A stretch of 64,000 nt of DNA from CAWDXG01 sp963822115. Its GTDB lineage: Bacteria; Myxococcota_A; Polyangia; Polyangiales; Polyangiaceae. Positions within the stretch are counted from its first letter, which is position 1. Each line of letters begins with the position of its first letter. The notes below the pieces were generated by a model. It was given only the letters and a program-made list of their open reading frames with translations, had not been told where the DNA came from and did no database searches. The stretch is taken from the NCBI GenBank assembly GCA_963822115.1, contig CAWGGM010000011.1, forward strand, positions 339,614 to 403,613. Reading direction: 5' to 3'. Made by a program: the position numbers and the translations under genes. Positions 9,451 through 18,696 of the stretch are shown piece by piece.

Positions 9451-9487
9451 GACGACTCGGGGTGGGGATCGCGACGGAGCCGGGAGG

Positions 9488-11501
9488 CTAGTCGCGATCG
9501 CGGCGATAGAGCCAGCAGCCGAAGAGCGCCAGCAGTGCCAGGGCCGGCGTGCCGTTCGAGCGCGAGCCGGCGGTGCGGCAGCCGCAGCCGCCGCTCTTGT
9601 TCGAGCTTGCCGGCGCGCCGTTCGCGCCGCCCGCGCCGCCCAGAGCCCCGCCGCCCGCCCCCGTTCCGGCCGTGCCCACTCCGCCGCTGCCTGCTCCACC
9701 AGCACCACTGCCGCCCGCGCCGCTGCCGCCGCTGCCGACGCCTTGTCCTTCGAGCGTCACGACGCCGTAGCCGGGAATCTTCACCGAGAGCTTGCCGGCC
9801 GCCGCGTCGAGCGTGGAGGTCTGCCAGAGCTTGCCATCGCTGGAGGTGACGACATTGAAGCTCGACAGGCTTGCGGGATAGGCCGGCACCGCGAGGCTCG
9901 CCGTGACGTCCTGCGCCGAAGCGTTCACCAGCTCGACGACCAGCGTGCCGTTCGCGTCGTGGACATAGGCGCTGGCCGCGAGCGAGGTGGAGCCGCTGAC
10001 GGTCGTGTCGACGCGCACCGCGCCCGGGCGGATGAAGCGGAAGAAGTGTTTGGCCGCTACATACTTGGGGCTCTGGTCCTTCAGCGTGCTGTCGGTGAGC
10101 GACTCGGTGTTGACAGACTTACCGTCGCTGAGCTGCCAGTAGGCCCACGCGCTTTCCTGTCCCGCGGTGAGGGCCTGCTCGATCTTGAGCGCGATGCTGA
10201 AGGCGCCCTTGCTGGGAAAACCGCTGGCCGGCGACAGCCAGTCCGGCTGCTCGCCACTCGTCTCGGTCATCCAGCTTTTCTTGCCGTAGCTCGAAAATCC
10301 CTTCACGCTCGCCGGCAGGCCCGCCGCGGGGCTCTTGTTCCAACCGTTCACCCACCAGTCCCACTGCTGGGGCGTCGCGCCGGCGCTGTTCACGCCGTCG
10401 GCGGCGTAGCCGTGGATGCAGAAGAAATCGAGCGCCTTGTCCGCCTGCGGATCCGCGGCGATGTGCGCGAGGTACTGCAAGTTCTTCTCGGTGAGGTTCA
10501 TGCCGCCGTATTCCCACATCCCGTAGCCGTCGCCGCCAAGCAGATCCTCCGGCCCCATGATGCGGATCGACTTCAGGTCCGGGTACTTGTCGAGCTCGGC
10601 GCGCGCCGCCAGGAGCGCCTTGATGTAGCCGGTCGAGTTCGGGTAGCTGCACGAGTTGTAGAAGGTCTCGAAGTTGAGCTCGTTCTGGATGCTGACGGCG
10701 TAGAGCTTCACGCCGAACTTCTGCTGGAAGCCGCGCAGATAGGCCGCCAGGCCACGGGCGAACTGGGTGAGGGCGCTGGTGGGTCCGGTACCGCCGAGCG
10801 ACGAGTCGTCGAACGCCGCGCGCGGGGTGCCGGAAGTGTCGAGCACGCCGCCGGAGAAGTTGCCGCCCCAGATGAAGGGCCACGCCGTCCCGTTCTTCGG
10901 AGCGGGGTCGCTCTGTCCACCGATGATATGCCCGCTGGAGAGCTTGAGCCATGGAGCGGGGGACCACATGGAAGCGAATAGCTTGAAGTCGCCGAGCTTC
11001 GCCTTGTCGCTGTCGCCGAGCTGGGCGAGCAGCCCCGCTGTTTTCGGACCGTCGTTGTCGTAGTCGAAGTACTGGACGTTCTTGTCGATGTCTGGACCCA
11101 TCACGGCGATCTTCGCCCGCTGGCCGCCGAAGACCCGCTGGTAGTCCGAGAACGTCCGTATACGTGCGCACGTTGTTGCCGTCCGGGCCCGGTAGAGCCA
11201 TTGGCGCCGCCTGTCCGAACCAGGGCGAGTTGTAGTGCAGGTCGGAATACGGAGCCTTGAAGTGCGGCGTGATGTCGAAGCGCAGCATCGAGCACTCGAG
11301 GTCGTCGAAGTACAGCTTCTGGAACCACGCCTGCTGGCCCTCGGTTCCGGACAGGCAGGTGCCGAATCCGTCGATGGTCTGCTCGCGCCCCGCCTGCGAC
11401 GTGTCGATGCTGATGCTCTGTGCTCGCGCCGGCGTTGCCGCGCAGACGAAAGCCGCTGCCAGGATCGCCGCCCATCCCTTGTGACTGCCCATGAGCCCCA
11501 T
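9488..11501 (-). pseudogene. GH30-like secreted glycoside hydrolase with MYXO-CTERM-like anchor, frameshifted
   Basis: Two overlapping frames form one gene. The first (from 11501; an internal ATG at 11492 is also possible) gives a signal peptide ending ATPARA and IDGFGTCLSG, a typical GH30 N-terminus. After RTYTD near 11153 the frame must lose one base to continue as FSDYQRVFGG. The rest runs to 9488 and holds the clan GH-A acid/base motif SIQNELNF, the nucleophile motif TETSG, a beta-sandwich region, a Gly/Ala/Ser linker, GGCGCR and a C-terminal helix ending YRRDRD (MYXO-CTERM-like). Likely substrates are xylan or glucosyl conjugates, unproven. The gene is intact apart from this single base, so a sequencing error is as likely as a real mutation. 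Confidence 0.78.
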
Positions 11502-11549
11502 GAAACCGGTTCGGGGCGCTGGCGTAAAGGGGGCGTGGCAGACGGCGCG

Positions 11550-13031
11550 TTACTCCCGCGCAGGCGTTGCGACGAAAGGCCGGTCTTCGTGCGCGCACAG
11601 GATCTGCACGACCTGGCGGCCGCTGGTGATGGCGGTGGGCACACCACCGCCGGGCTCGACCCACTGCCCCGCCATGTAGAAGCGCTGCAGACCCGGTAGC
11701 ATCTTGTCGACGTGCGACAGCGCTCCTCCGTGCGTCGGCATCCAGCCTTCATACGAGCCGCGCCACGAACGCGACATGTTCCAGTACGTCAGCGGAGTGG
11801 CGATGTCGGTCATGCGTAGCGCGTCCTGGATCCCCGGGAACTGGGGCTCCAGGACTGACAGCGCTTGCAACGCGACTGCCTCCTTGGCCGCCTGGTAGCC
11901 CGTGCCGCGCGTCGCCCACCACTCGTAGGTTGTGGGCGCCAGAAGCTGCACGACGCTGTGTCCTGGCGGCGCGTAGCAGGGGTCGTCGTTCTCGATCCGT
12001 AGGTTCAATTGGTTGTCTTCGCGGCCGCCGAGCTCGAACGGCTCCACGCCGTCTACCAGCATGAGCGACGGAACGTCCGTGAGTGGCGTCGCCACGCCGA
12101 AGCTGGCGAGCACGATGGGGTCGAAGAGCTTCCAGCTTTCCATGCGCTCGCGCATCACGTCTGAGCCGTAGCGCCCGCCGAGCAGACGGAACACCGTCTC
12201 GGGACCGCTGGAGGTCGAGATCACAACGTCCGCATCGAGCAGCGTGCCGTCGTCCAATCGGACGCCCTTGACGTGGTCCTCTTCCACCAGGATCTCGTCA
12301 ACCGTCGTGTTGACCAGCGCTCGCCCGCCAAGCCGCTTGTAGCTGTCGATCAGTGCATCGCGGAAAGCCGCCGTGCCACCGACGGGTCGCGACAGAAAGC
12401 CGCGCTCCAGGTAGCCGAGTACCATCAGCAGGAACAGGGTAGGGGCGTCGGGCGGAGCCAGCCGGTGCAGGAAGCGCGCGAGCAGCGGGCTCTTGATGTG
12501 CTCCTGCACCCACTGCTCGAGCGGCTTGCGGAAGTGCAGCAGCGTTCCGAGCCCATGGCGGGTGCTCCAGAAGAAGGATACCGATTCCCGCAGGGATGCC
12601 AGCTCGCGTGGATGGTCCACTCGCGGATCGACCTCCGCGAAGGTCCGTGCACCCGCGATGATGCGGCGGATTTCGTCCGCGTCGTGGGGCGCGAGCCGCT
12701 CGAGGTCGCGCGCGAGCTCGTCGAGATTGCGCGTGACGGCGATCTCGATGCGGTCGTGGACGTGGCGGTAGGTCGTGAAGTGCTCCAGCCTGCGGAGCGT
12801 CACCTTCGGCAGGATGCCGAGCTCCTCGTACACCCGGGCAAATGGACCTCCTGTCAGCCAGTGGATGCAGCCGTCGACCAGATACTCGCCGCGCTGCCAC
12901 GCAGTGCAGACGCCACCCAGTGCCAGGTTGTGCTCGACGATTGTCGTAGAGAAGCCGCTCGCCTGCGCGTAGCAGCCAGCTGATAGACCCGCGAGCCCGC
13001 CCCCGATGATCAACACGTGTTCGTCAGCCAT
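11550..13031 (-). CDS. Phytoene-desaturase-like FAD-dependent oxidoreductase
   Basis: A 493-residue protein. The start at 13031 (MADEHVLIIGGG) puts the FAD dinucleotide-binding motif GGGLAGLSAG at residues 10-19; the frame extends upstream to 13841 but that part is antisense to the next gene. It has an isomerase-like Glu/Arg turn (HNLALGGVCTAW), a middle region with RPVGGTAAFRDAL, typical of CrtI and retinol-saturase relatives, a second FAD contact (DADVVISTSSGPE) and a C-terminal FAD motif (AGQWVEPGGGVPTA). Likely a carotenoid or isoprenoid desaturase/isomerase or a lipid oxidoreductase; no other carotenoid genes are present in the window. It is divergent from the acyltransferase gene. Confidence 0.83.
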   Translation of the reverse strand: MADEHVLIIGGGLAGLSAGCYAQASGFSTTIVEHNLALGGVCTAWQRGEYLVDGCIHWLTGGPFARVYEELGILPKVTLRRLEHFTTYRHVHDRIEIAVTRNLDELARDLERLAPHDADEIRRIIAGARTFAEVDPRVDHPRELASLRESVSFFWSTRHGLGTLLHFRKPLEQWVQEHIKSPLLARFLHRLAPPDAPTLFLLMVLGYLERGFLSRPVGGTAAFRDALIDSYKRLGGRALVNTTVDEILVEEDHVKGVRLDDGTLLDADVVISTSSGPETVFRLLGGRYGSDVMRERMESWKLFDPIVLASFGVATPLTDVPSLMLVDGVEPFELGGREDNQLNLRIENDDPCYAPPGHSVVQLLAPTTYEWWATRGTGYQAAKEAVALQALSVLEPQFPGIQDALRMTDIATPLTYWNMSRSWRGSYEGWMPTHGGALSHVDKMLPGLQRFYMAGQWVEPGGGVPTAITSGRQVVQILCAHEDRPFVATPARE

Positions 13032-13223
13032 GCCCTGAATTCGAGCAAGTCGCGTGCCGCCTGGAAGGCGCGCCAGGCCTGCTTTCGCGCGCATCGGTTG
13101 CGTCGGGGAAGCAGGAGAGCGGCAGCGGTCGCGTTGATCGCGCTCAACGCGGCCTTGCGGATCTGACCGGATGCTGACAATCGCGTGAAACCCTCCCGAC
13201 AGGGCAGCTGATAGGCGGAATGC

Positions 13224-14060
13224 ATGACGGGTGTTTTGCTGGGCTGCTATTCGTACGCGGAGTTCTTCGGGACGGCGCTGGCGTTTCTGCCCGCCATGGG
13301 CGTCTCGCACCTCAGGCATCGTCACGACCCGACGCAGCGCCTGCCCGGGCGCTGGATGCGGCGCTTCGGGCGCACCACGTCCAGACTCACACCGGTCTGG
13401 CAGTTCTCGGTCGATGGGACTCCGCCTCTCGACATCCTGGAGAACGCCTACGTTGTTGTCGCCAACCACGAGTCCACGGCGGATCCGTTCCTGCTCTCCT
13501 GGCTGCCGTGGGACATGCGCTGGATCGCCAAGGTGGAGCTGTTCCGAATGCCGCTGATCGGCGCGCTGATGCGCTTCGGGGGCGACATTCCGCTCGAGCG
13601 CGGCGTGCGCGAGAGCGTCGAGCGCATGCTCTCCGAGTGTCGCCGGACGCTCGACGCCGGCATGCCCATCATGATGTTTCCGGAAGGCACGCGCTCGCCC
13701 GACGGGCGGCTCCTGCCGTTCAAGAATGGCGCGTTCCAGCTCGCGATCGAGGCCCAGGTGCCCGTGTTGCCGATCGCCCTCGCCGGAACCCGCAACTGCC
13801 GCCCCAAGGGCTCGAAGTGGTTCGGCCGGGCTCGGGCCCATGCGCGCGCGCTCGAACCGATCCAGACGCGCGGGCTGGGCCCGGGGGACGTCGAGAAGCT
13901 CAGGGACCAGGCGCGGCGCCGCATTGCCGAAGCGCTGCCGGCGGTGCGCGAGCTGGTCGGGGTGCCGGCTGGTGATTTCGACTCGCTGGCGCCGCCTCCG
14001 CCTCCCAAGCAGGCGACAGCCCCTCGCGAGTCTGCACGCGCTTCCGCGCCGGCCATGTGA
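13224..14060 (+). CDS. PlsC-type 1-acyl-glycerol-3-phosphate acyltransferase family protein
   Basis: A 278-residue protein of normal length for the family. The HX4D catalytic motif is His82-Asp87 (NHESTAD), and the acceptor-binding motif FPEGTRS is at 152-158. A hydrophobic stretch at 5-25 and motif-flanking helices suggest a membrane-associated cytoplasmic enzyme that acylates lysophosphatidate or a similar lysolipid. The last 35 residues are Pro/Ala-rich. It is divergent from the FAD oxidoreductase gene with a 192-bp gap, and a lipid-related link between the two is only a guess. Confidence 0.87.
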   Translation: MTGVLLGCYSYAEFFGTALAFLPAMGVSHLRHRHDPTQRLPGRWMRRFGRTTSRLTPVWQFSVDGTPPLDILENAYVVVANHESTADPFLLSWLPWDMRWIAKVELFRMPLIGALMRFGGDIPLERGVRESVERMLSECRRTLDAGMPIMMFPEGTRSPDGRLLPFKNGAFQLAIEAQVPVLPIALAGTRNCRPKGSKWFGRARAHARALEPIQTRGLGPGDVEKLRDQARRRIAEALPAVRELVGVPAGDFDSLAPPPPPKQATAPRESARASAPAM

Positions 14061-14145
14061 ATCCGGCGGGGGCCCACGCTGCGCCGGGGCCGCGCGCTGT
14101 CGGACGTGTGCATCCAGCCACGCAAGCGGCTAGGTTCGGGGCCCT

Positions 14146-16305
14146 ATGAAGCCGACCTCGCTTATCGTCGCTGCCGCCGTCGCGCTCTCCGCCTGCGCGC
14201 CGGCTCCCCACGTCGCGCCGCCCACCAAGGCCGCTGCGCCGACCCCCGCGCCCAGTGCCTCTGCCGCGCCCGTGGCGGCAAACAAGACCGCTGACCCGTT
14301 TGCGTGGCTCGCCAAGGTGCATGGCAAGCACGCGATGAAGTGGGTGCACGACCAGGACGCGCGCACCAAGGCCCGCTACACGAGCGACGCGGCGTTTTCG
14401 CACATGCGCGATCAAATCCTCGAGGTGTACGACTCGGATGCGCGCATTCCGTACGTTCGTCACCGCGGGCAGTACCTGTACAACTTCTGGCGCGACAGGC
14501 AGCACCCGATGGGACTCTGGCGTCGCACCACGCTCGCCAGCTTCAAGAAGCCACACCCCAAGTGGGACGTCTTGCTCGACCTGGATGCGCTCGACAAGGC
14601 CGAAGGCAAGCGCTGGGTGTACCAGGGCGTGCAGTGCATGAAGCCGAAGTACAACGACTGTCTCCTGTATCTGTCGCCCAATGGCGGCGACGCGCACGCG
14701 GTGCGCGAGTTCGACCTGAAGAGCAGGTCGTTCGTCAAGGACGGCTTCAACCTTCCGTCGGCGAAGAGCGAAGTGGGGTGGATCGATCACGACCACATCT
14801 ACGTGGGCACGGACTTCGGCCCGGGCTCGATGACCCAATCGAGCTACCCGCGGATCGTCAAGGAGTGGACCCGCGGCACGCCGCTCGACAAGGCGAAGAC
14901 CATCTTCGAGGGTAAACCGACCGACGTGGGCGTGGACGCGAACCACGACCGCACACCGGGCTTCCAGCGCGACTTCGTAACCGTCGCGAAGGACTACTAC
15001 CACGCCGAGCTGTACCAGCGCGTCGGCGACAAGCTGGTGCGCGTCGAGGTGCCGCTCGATGCCGACGCCTACGCGCATCGGCAGTGGCTCGTGGTCAAGC
15101 TCCGCTCGCCCTGGACCGTCGACAAGACGACCTATCCGGCCGGCGCGCTGCTTGCCGCACCCTTCGACAGATTCATGAAGGGTGACCACAAGCTCGACGT
15201 GCTGTTCAAGCCGGACCAGCACACAGCTCTGGTGTCGCAGAGCTGGACGCGCCACCACCTGATTCTGGACGTGCTCGACGACGTGAAGAGCCGCCTGGAG
15301 GTGCTCACGTTCCGCCACGGCAAGTGGGCCGAGAAGGAGCTCGAAGGCGCGACCGGCCTCAACACCGTGTCGATCGCCAACACCGATCCGGATGACAACG
15401 ACGAGTACTGGCTCTCGGTGGAAGGGTTTCTCACGCCCTCGTCGCTCTTGCGCGGCGTGATCGGCGCCGGAAAGCCGAAGCTCATCAAGCACGAACCGGC
15501 GTTCTTCGACGCCACGCCCTACGAGGTGAGCCAGCATTTCGCCACGTCGAAGGATGGGACGAAGATCCCGTACTTCGAAGTCGCGAAGAAGAAGCTGCCG
15601 CTCGACGGGAAGAACCCCACGCTGCTCTACGGTTACGGCGGTTTCGAGGTGTCGCTCCAGCCCTACTACAGCGGCGCAGTTGGCAGGGCGTGGCTCGACC
15701 GCGGCGGCGTGTACGTGGTGGCGAACATCCGCGGCGGAGGCGAGTACGGCCCTAGCTGGCACGAAGCGGCGCTCAAGCAGAACCGCCCGAAGGCCTACCA
15801 GGACTTCGCGGCGGTGGCGCGTGATCTGATCGCGCGCAAGGTCACCTCATCGGCGCACCTGGGAGCCGAGGGCGCCAGCAATGGCGGGCTCTTGATGGGC
15901 AATATGCTCACGGGCTGGCCGACGCTGTTCGGGGCCATCTCCTGCGAAGTGCCGCTGCTCGACATGCGCCACTACACGCATCTGTCCGCCGGTGCGTCGT
16001 GGATTGCCGAGTACGGCGATCCGGACAAGCCGGCACAGTGGGCCTACATCAAGAAGTTCTCGCCCTACCAGAACCTGCACAAGGGCACGGACTATCCGCC
16101 GGTGCTGTTCTACACGACCACCAGCGACGACCGCGTCGGGCCGGTCCAGGCGCGGAAGATGGACGCGAAGATGGAAGCGATGGGCGACAAGAAGGTGTGG
16201 TTCTACGAGAACACCGAGGGTGGCCACGGGGCCGGGGTGGACCATCGACAAGAGGCGTTCATGCACGCGCTCGCCTTCTCGTTCCTGTGGGACCACGTGA
16301 AGTAG
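14146..16305 (+). CDS. Prolyl oligopeptidase family (S9A) secreted lipoprotein
   Basis: A 719-residue protein. The N-terminus is a lipoprotein signal with lipobox LSAC followed by a Pro/Ala linker. A seven-bladed propeller (about 75-450) precedes the alpha/beta-hydrolase domain. The catalytic triad is visible: Ser578 in EGASNGGL, Asp661/Asp662 in TTSDDRV and His694 in EGGHGAG, with the family signature GYGGFEVS and NIRGGGEYG in between. Expected activity is cleavage after proline in short peptides; location periplasmic or outer-membrane. It follows the acyltransferase gene by 85 bp and converges on the Dph6-like gene. Confidence 0.93.
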   Translation: MKPTSLIVAAAVALSACAPAPHVAPPTKAAAPTPAPSASAAPVAANKTADPFAWLAKVHGKHAMKWVHDQDARTKARYTSDAAFSHMRDQILEVYDSDARIPYVRHRGQYLYNFWRDRQHPMGLWRRTTLASFKKPHPKWDVLLDLDALDKAEGKRWVYQGVQCMKPKYNDCLLYLSPNGGDAHAVREFDLKSRSFVKDGFNLPSAKSEVGWIDHDHIYVGTDFGPGSMTQSSYPRIVKEWTRGTPLDKAKTIFEGKPTDVGVDANHDRTPGFQRDFVTVAKDYYHAELYQRVGDKLVRVEVPLDADAYAHRQWLVVKLRSPWTVDKTTYPAGALLAAPFDRFMKGDHKLDVLFKPDQHTALVSQSWTRHHLILDVLDDVKSRLEVLTFRHGKWAEKELEGATGLNTVSIANTDPDDNDEYWLSVEGFLTPSSLLRGVIGAGKPKLIKHEPAFFDATPYEVSQHFATSKDGTKIPYFEVAKKKLPLDGKNPTLLYGYGGFEVSLQPYYSGAVGRAWLDRGGVYVVANIRGGGEYGPSWHEAALKQNRPKAYQDFAAVARDLIARKVTSSAHLGAEGASNGGLLMGNMLTGWPTLFGAISCEVPLLDMRHYTHLSAGASWIAEYGDPDKPAQWAYIKKFSPYQNLHKGTDYPPVLFYTTTSDDRVGPVQARKMDAKMEAMGDKKVWFYENTEGGHGAGVDHRQEAFMHALAFSFLWDHVK

Positions 16306-16314
16306 CAGCGCCGG

Positions 16315-16338
16315 GAGGCGCTGACCGCGCGGCGCCTC
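16315..16338. terminator. Candidate bidirectional hairpin terminator between convergent genes
   Basis: GAGGCGC and GCGCCTC form a perfect 7-bp stem around a 10-base loop in the 33-bp gap between the converging peptidase and Dph6-like genes. There is no T tract, so efficiency as an intrinsic terminator is uncertain. Confidence 0.45.
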
Positions 16339-17010
16339 TCAGGTTGCCACGACGTCGGCAAAGCAGAAGCCGGCACGCGTGACGATCTCGCCCACGCGGA
16401 TGTCCAACCGCTTCGCGAACATCGGCCCCGCGTAGCAGAAAGTGTGGAACTCGCCGCGCTCACCGCAGGGGTCGACGCCTTCGGGCAGTTCCGCGAGCAG
16501 CTCGTCGTCGTAGCTGCGTCCCACGAAGCGCTCCGGAAGCTGCTTCGGGTCGACCGCGGTGAGGACGGCGCGCACGCCCGCGTCGATCATCTGCCGCGCC
16601 AGCGGCGGCGTGTCGGCGGGTGTGCCGAAGAGCGGAAAGAGCGGCTCGATGCCGGTGCCTGCGAGCTTGTCGATACGGTAGTCGCGCACGTCCTCGAGGA
16701 ACAGATCGCCGAATGCGGTGTGCGTCACACCTTCGCTCCGCGCCTGCTCCAGCGCGGCTGACATGCGGGCTTCATACACCTCGTTGGGGCAAGGCCAGGG
16801 AAGCAGCACAGGCCACAGCGGCAGCCCTGCAGCGGCGGCCTGCGCTTCGAGCAGCTCGCGGCGCACGGCGTGCATGGCCACGCGGTCGGCTGCTTCGTTG
16901 AGCGTTGTGAGCAGTCCCACGATTTCAACGTCCGGCTGGCTGCGAAGGACGTGGAGCGTCCAGGCGCAGTCCTTGCCCGAGCTCCATGAAAGCAGCACGC
17001 GACGGGTCAT
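16339..17010 (-). CDS. Dph6-like ATP-PP-loop ammonia ligase family protein
   Basis: A 223-residue protein. The N-terminal PP-loop is WSSGKDCAW (Cys where many relatives have Ser), followed by GLLTTLNEAADRVAMHAVR and later GDLFLEDVRDYRI, GTPADTPPLARQMI and GEFHTFCYAGP, all hallmarks of the diphthine-ammonia ligase (Dph6) family. In archaea and eukaryotes the enzyme amidates diphthine on EF2; bacteria lack diphthamide, so the bacterial members must act on something else through an adenylated carboxylate. Cytoplasmic. It lies 161 bp downstream of the S41 protease gene, so co-transcription is possible. Confidence 0.85.
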   Translation of the reverse strand: MTRRVLLSWSSGKDCAWTLHVLRSQPDVEIVGLLTTLNEAADRVAMHAVRRELLEAQAAAAGLPLWPVLLPWPCPNEVYEARMSAALEQARSEGVTHTAFGDLFLEDVRDYRIDKLAGTGIEPLFPLFGTPADTPPLARQMIDAGVRAVLTAVDPKQLPERFVGRSYDDELLAELPEGVDPCGERGEFHTFCYAGPMFAKRLDIRVGEIVTRAGFCFADVVAT

Positions 17011-17171
17011 GGGTGCGAAGGATAGCGCATGGCCGGAAGCATGCGGGAGTTGCCAGACGACTCCGGCAACTGCTCGAACTCATCAAGCATCGCCGCGTCG
17101 TTCGTCGATTCGAGCCTGGTCAGGCGGTCGACGAGAGCGCTCTCCAGCGCGTGCTCATTCAGTCCGAACCC

Positions 17172-18446
17172 TCAGTTGCCGGCGTCTGTGGCGATGCCAT
17201 GCGCCGCGCCGACCTGCTTTCGCAGCAGCTGCATTGCACGCTTCAACTGGACGTCGGAGCTTGCCTGGAACTGCGGCTCGGTCATGCTCTTCATCTCGAG
17301 GGGGATCAGCATCGAAGCGCTCTGTGGAAGCGCGACCTTCACGCTGGGTACGATGCCTACGTGCCAGATGCTGTGCCCATCCGGCGTCAACCATTCCCGC
17401 ACCGCAAGCAGAAGGGCAGTCCCGCCTTTCAAAGGGAACTCCCGCAAGACCGTTCCGGTACCGAACGTCTTTGCTCCGACCAGTTCGGCGCGTTTGGCAT
17501 CTTTCAATGCACCGGAGACAATCTCCGCTGCACTCGCCGTGCCTCCGTTGATCAGCACGACCATCGGAAGATCGAACTTCTTGCCGCCCTTCTTTACCGG
17601 CACGGGCGTGACCTTGCCGTGGACATCCTTGCTCAGGACCACATTTCCACCGTGCAGGAACTCGCTCGCCACGGAAATGGCCTGGGCCAAGAGCCCGCCA
17701 GGATCACTTCGTAGATCCAGCACCGCAGCGTCTGCACCCGATTTTCTCGCGTCGGAAAGTGCATTCTGCAGCTCGCGGGAGGTCCCCTTGCTGAATACCG
17801 CGATGCGAACGTCCGCAATCGATGCACCCGGGATCATGTGCCAGGTGACGCTCTGCACATGAATGCGGGCCCGTGTCAGCGTCACCGTCTTCGTCTGGTC
17901 CGTCTCCGGGCTCAAGATGGTCAGCGAGACATGGGTGCCCGGCGGCCCTTTGATCTTCTGAACCGCCTTCTGTAGAGGCAAGCCGGCGACATCCACTCCA
18001 CCCACTTTCAAGATGACGTCATTGGGGCGCAATCCCGCCTTCTGCGCAGGCGTCCCATCCAGCGGCGCCACGATGACAATGTGCTTGTTCTTCTTCTTGA
18101 CCTCGGCGCCGATGCCGGCGAACTCGCCCCTGAGCGAGCTGCGCTCCTCGGCCACCATCGCCGGCGTGAGGAATACGCTGTGAGCAGTGTCGCCCAGCGC
18201 ACCGACCATGCCGGAAATTGCGCCGTAGGTCAGCTTCTCCGGAACGATGGCGGAACGATCCACGTAGTGCGCCTGGATGTCCCTCCAGGCCTGTTCGACA
18301 AGCGGCATGTCCAGGTGTTTCCCACCGGAACCTGGAGCCGCAAAGCTCGTCCCCATCAAGGCGCGACGATCCAGAGCAACGCCACTGAGAGCCCCGCCGA
18401 GGAAAATCGCAACGACTGCTGCAATCAGTGATGGGTTCGATTTCAT
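17172..18446 (-). CDS. S41 family C-terminal processing peptidase, membrane-anchored
   Basis: The start at 18446 is supported by AAGGA seven bases upstream; the frame is open to 18515 without a better start. The 424-residue product has an N-terminal TM anchor (about 6-25), a PDZ domain (about 115-200; GIGAEVKKK and GLRPNDVILKVGG) and the S41 core with LRSDPGGLL, NGGTASAAEIVSGAL (Ser nucleophile) and GAKTFGTGTV (Lys general base). This is the Ser/Lys dyad of CtpA/Prc proteases, which trim or degrade periplasmic proteins from the C-terminus. It is divergent from the M16 peptidase gene, with a 250-bp gap. Confidence 0.92.
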   Translation of the reverse strand: MKSNPSLIAAVVAIFLGGALSGVALDRRALMGTSFAAPGSGGKHLDMPLVEQAWRDIQAHYVDRSAIVPEKLTYGAISGMVGALGDTAHSVFLTPAMVAEERSSLRGEFAGIGAEVKKKNKHIVIVAPLDGTPAQKAGLRPNDVILKVGGVDVAGLPLQKAVQKIKGPPGTHVSLTILSPETDQTKTVTLTRARIHVQSVTWHMIPGASIADVRIAVFSKGTSRELQNALSDARKSGADAAVLDLRSDPGGLLAQAISVASEFLHGGNVVLSKDVHGKVTPVPVKKGGKKFDLPMVVLINGGTASAAEIVSGALKDAKRAELVGAKTFGTGTVLREFPLKGGTALLLAVREWLTPDGHSIWHVGIVPSVKVALPQSASMLIPLEMKSMTEPQFQASSDVQLKRAMQLLRKQVGAAHGIATDAGN

Positions 18447-18696
18447 GCGTGTCCTTGAACCTCCGGGACCTCGCGATTGCCGACGCCAGACTTCTGTTTG
18501 CACACGAGCCCACACAAACCTGGCAATTCAACCCGCTCGGGGCGTGTTTCAATCCCCTGTCTGGTCACAATCCCCAATCCCCGCACTGCTCGAGGTGCCC
18601 TGCCTGCGGACACGGGCGTCGAGGTATTCCGGAACGACTGGCGTCGCTCGGGGGTTGATCCCCTGACCGACGCCTGGAGCGTCCGCACCAACCACC

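Noticed and set aside
9451..9708. N-terminal extension of the class V aminotransferase to 463 residues
   Set aside because: The extra part is low-complexity Ala/Arg, overlaps the GH30-like gene and precedes the point where family similarity begins; the ATG at 9450 fits better.
10119..11501. A separate second gene for the N-terminal part of the glycosidase
   Set aside because: After RTYTD the frame turns into Arg-rich nonsense, while the other frame continues the enzyme; one frameshifted gene is the simpler reading.
13900..15762. Long minus-strand open frame opposite the prolyl oligopeptidase
   Set aside because: It is a shadow of a well-supported gene: no domain pattern and Arg/Val/Gly-rich composition typical of antisense frames in GC-rich DNA.
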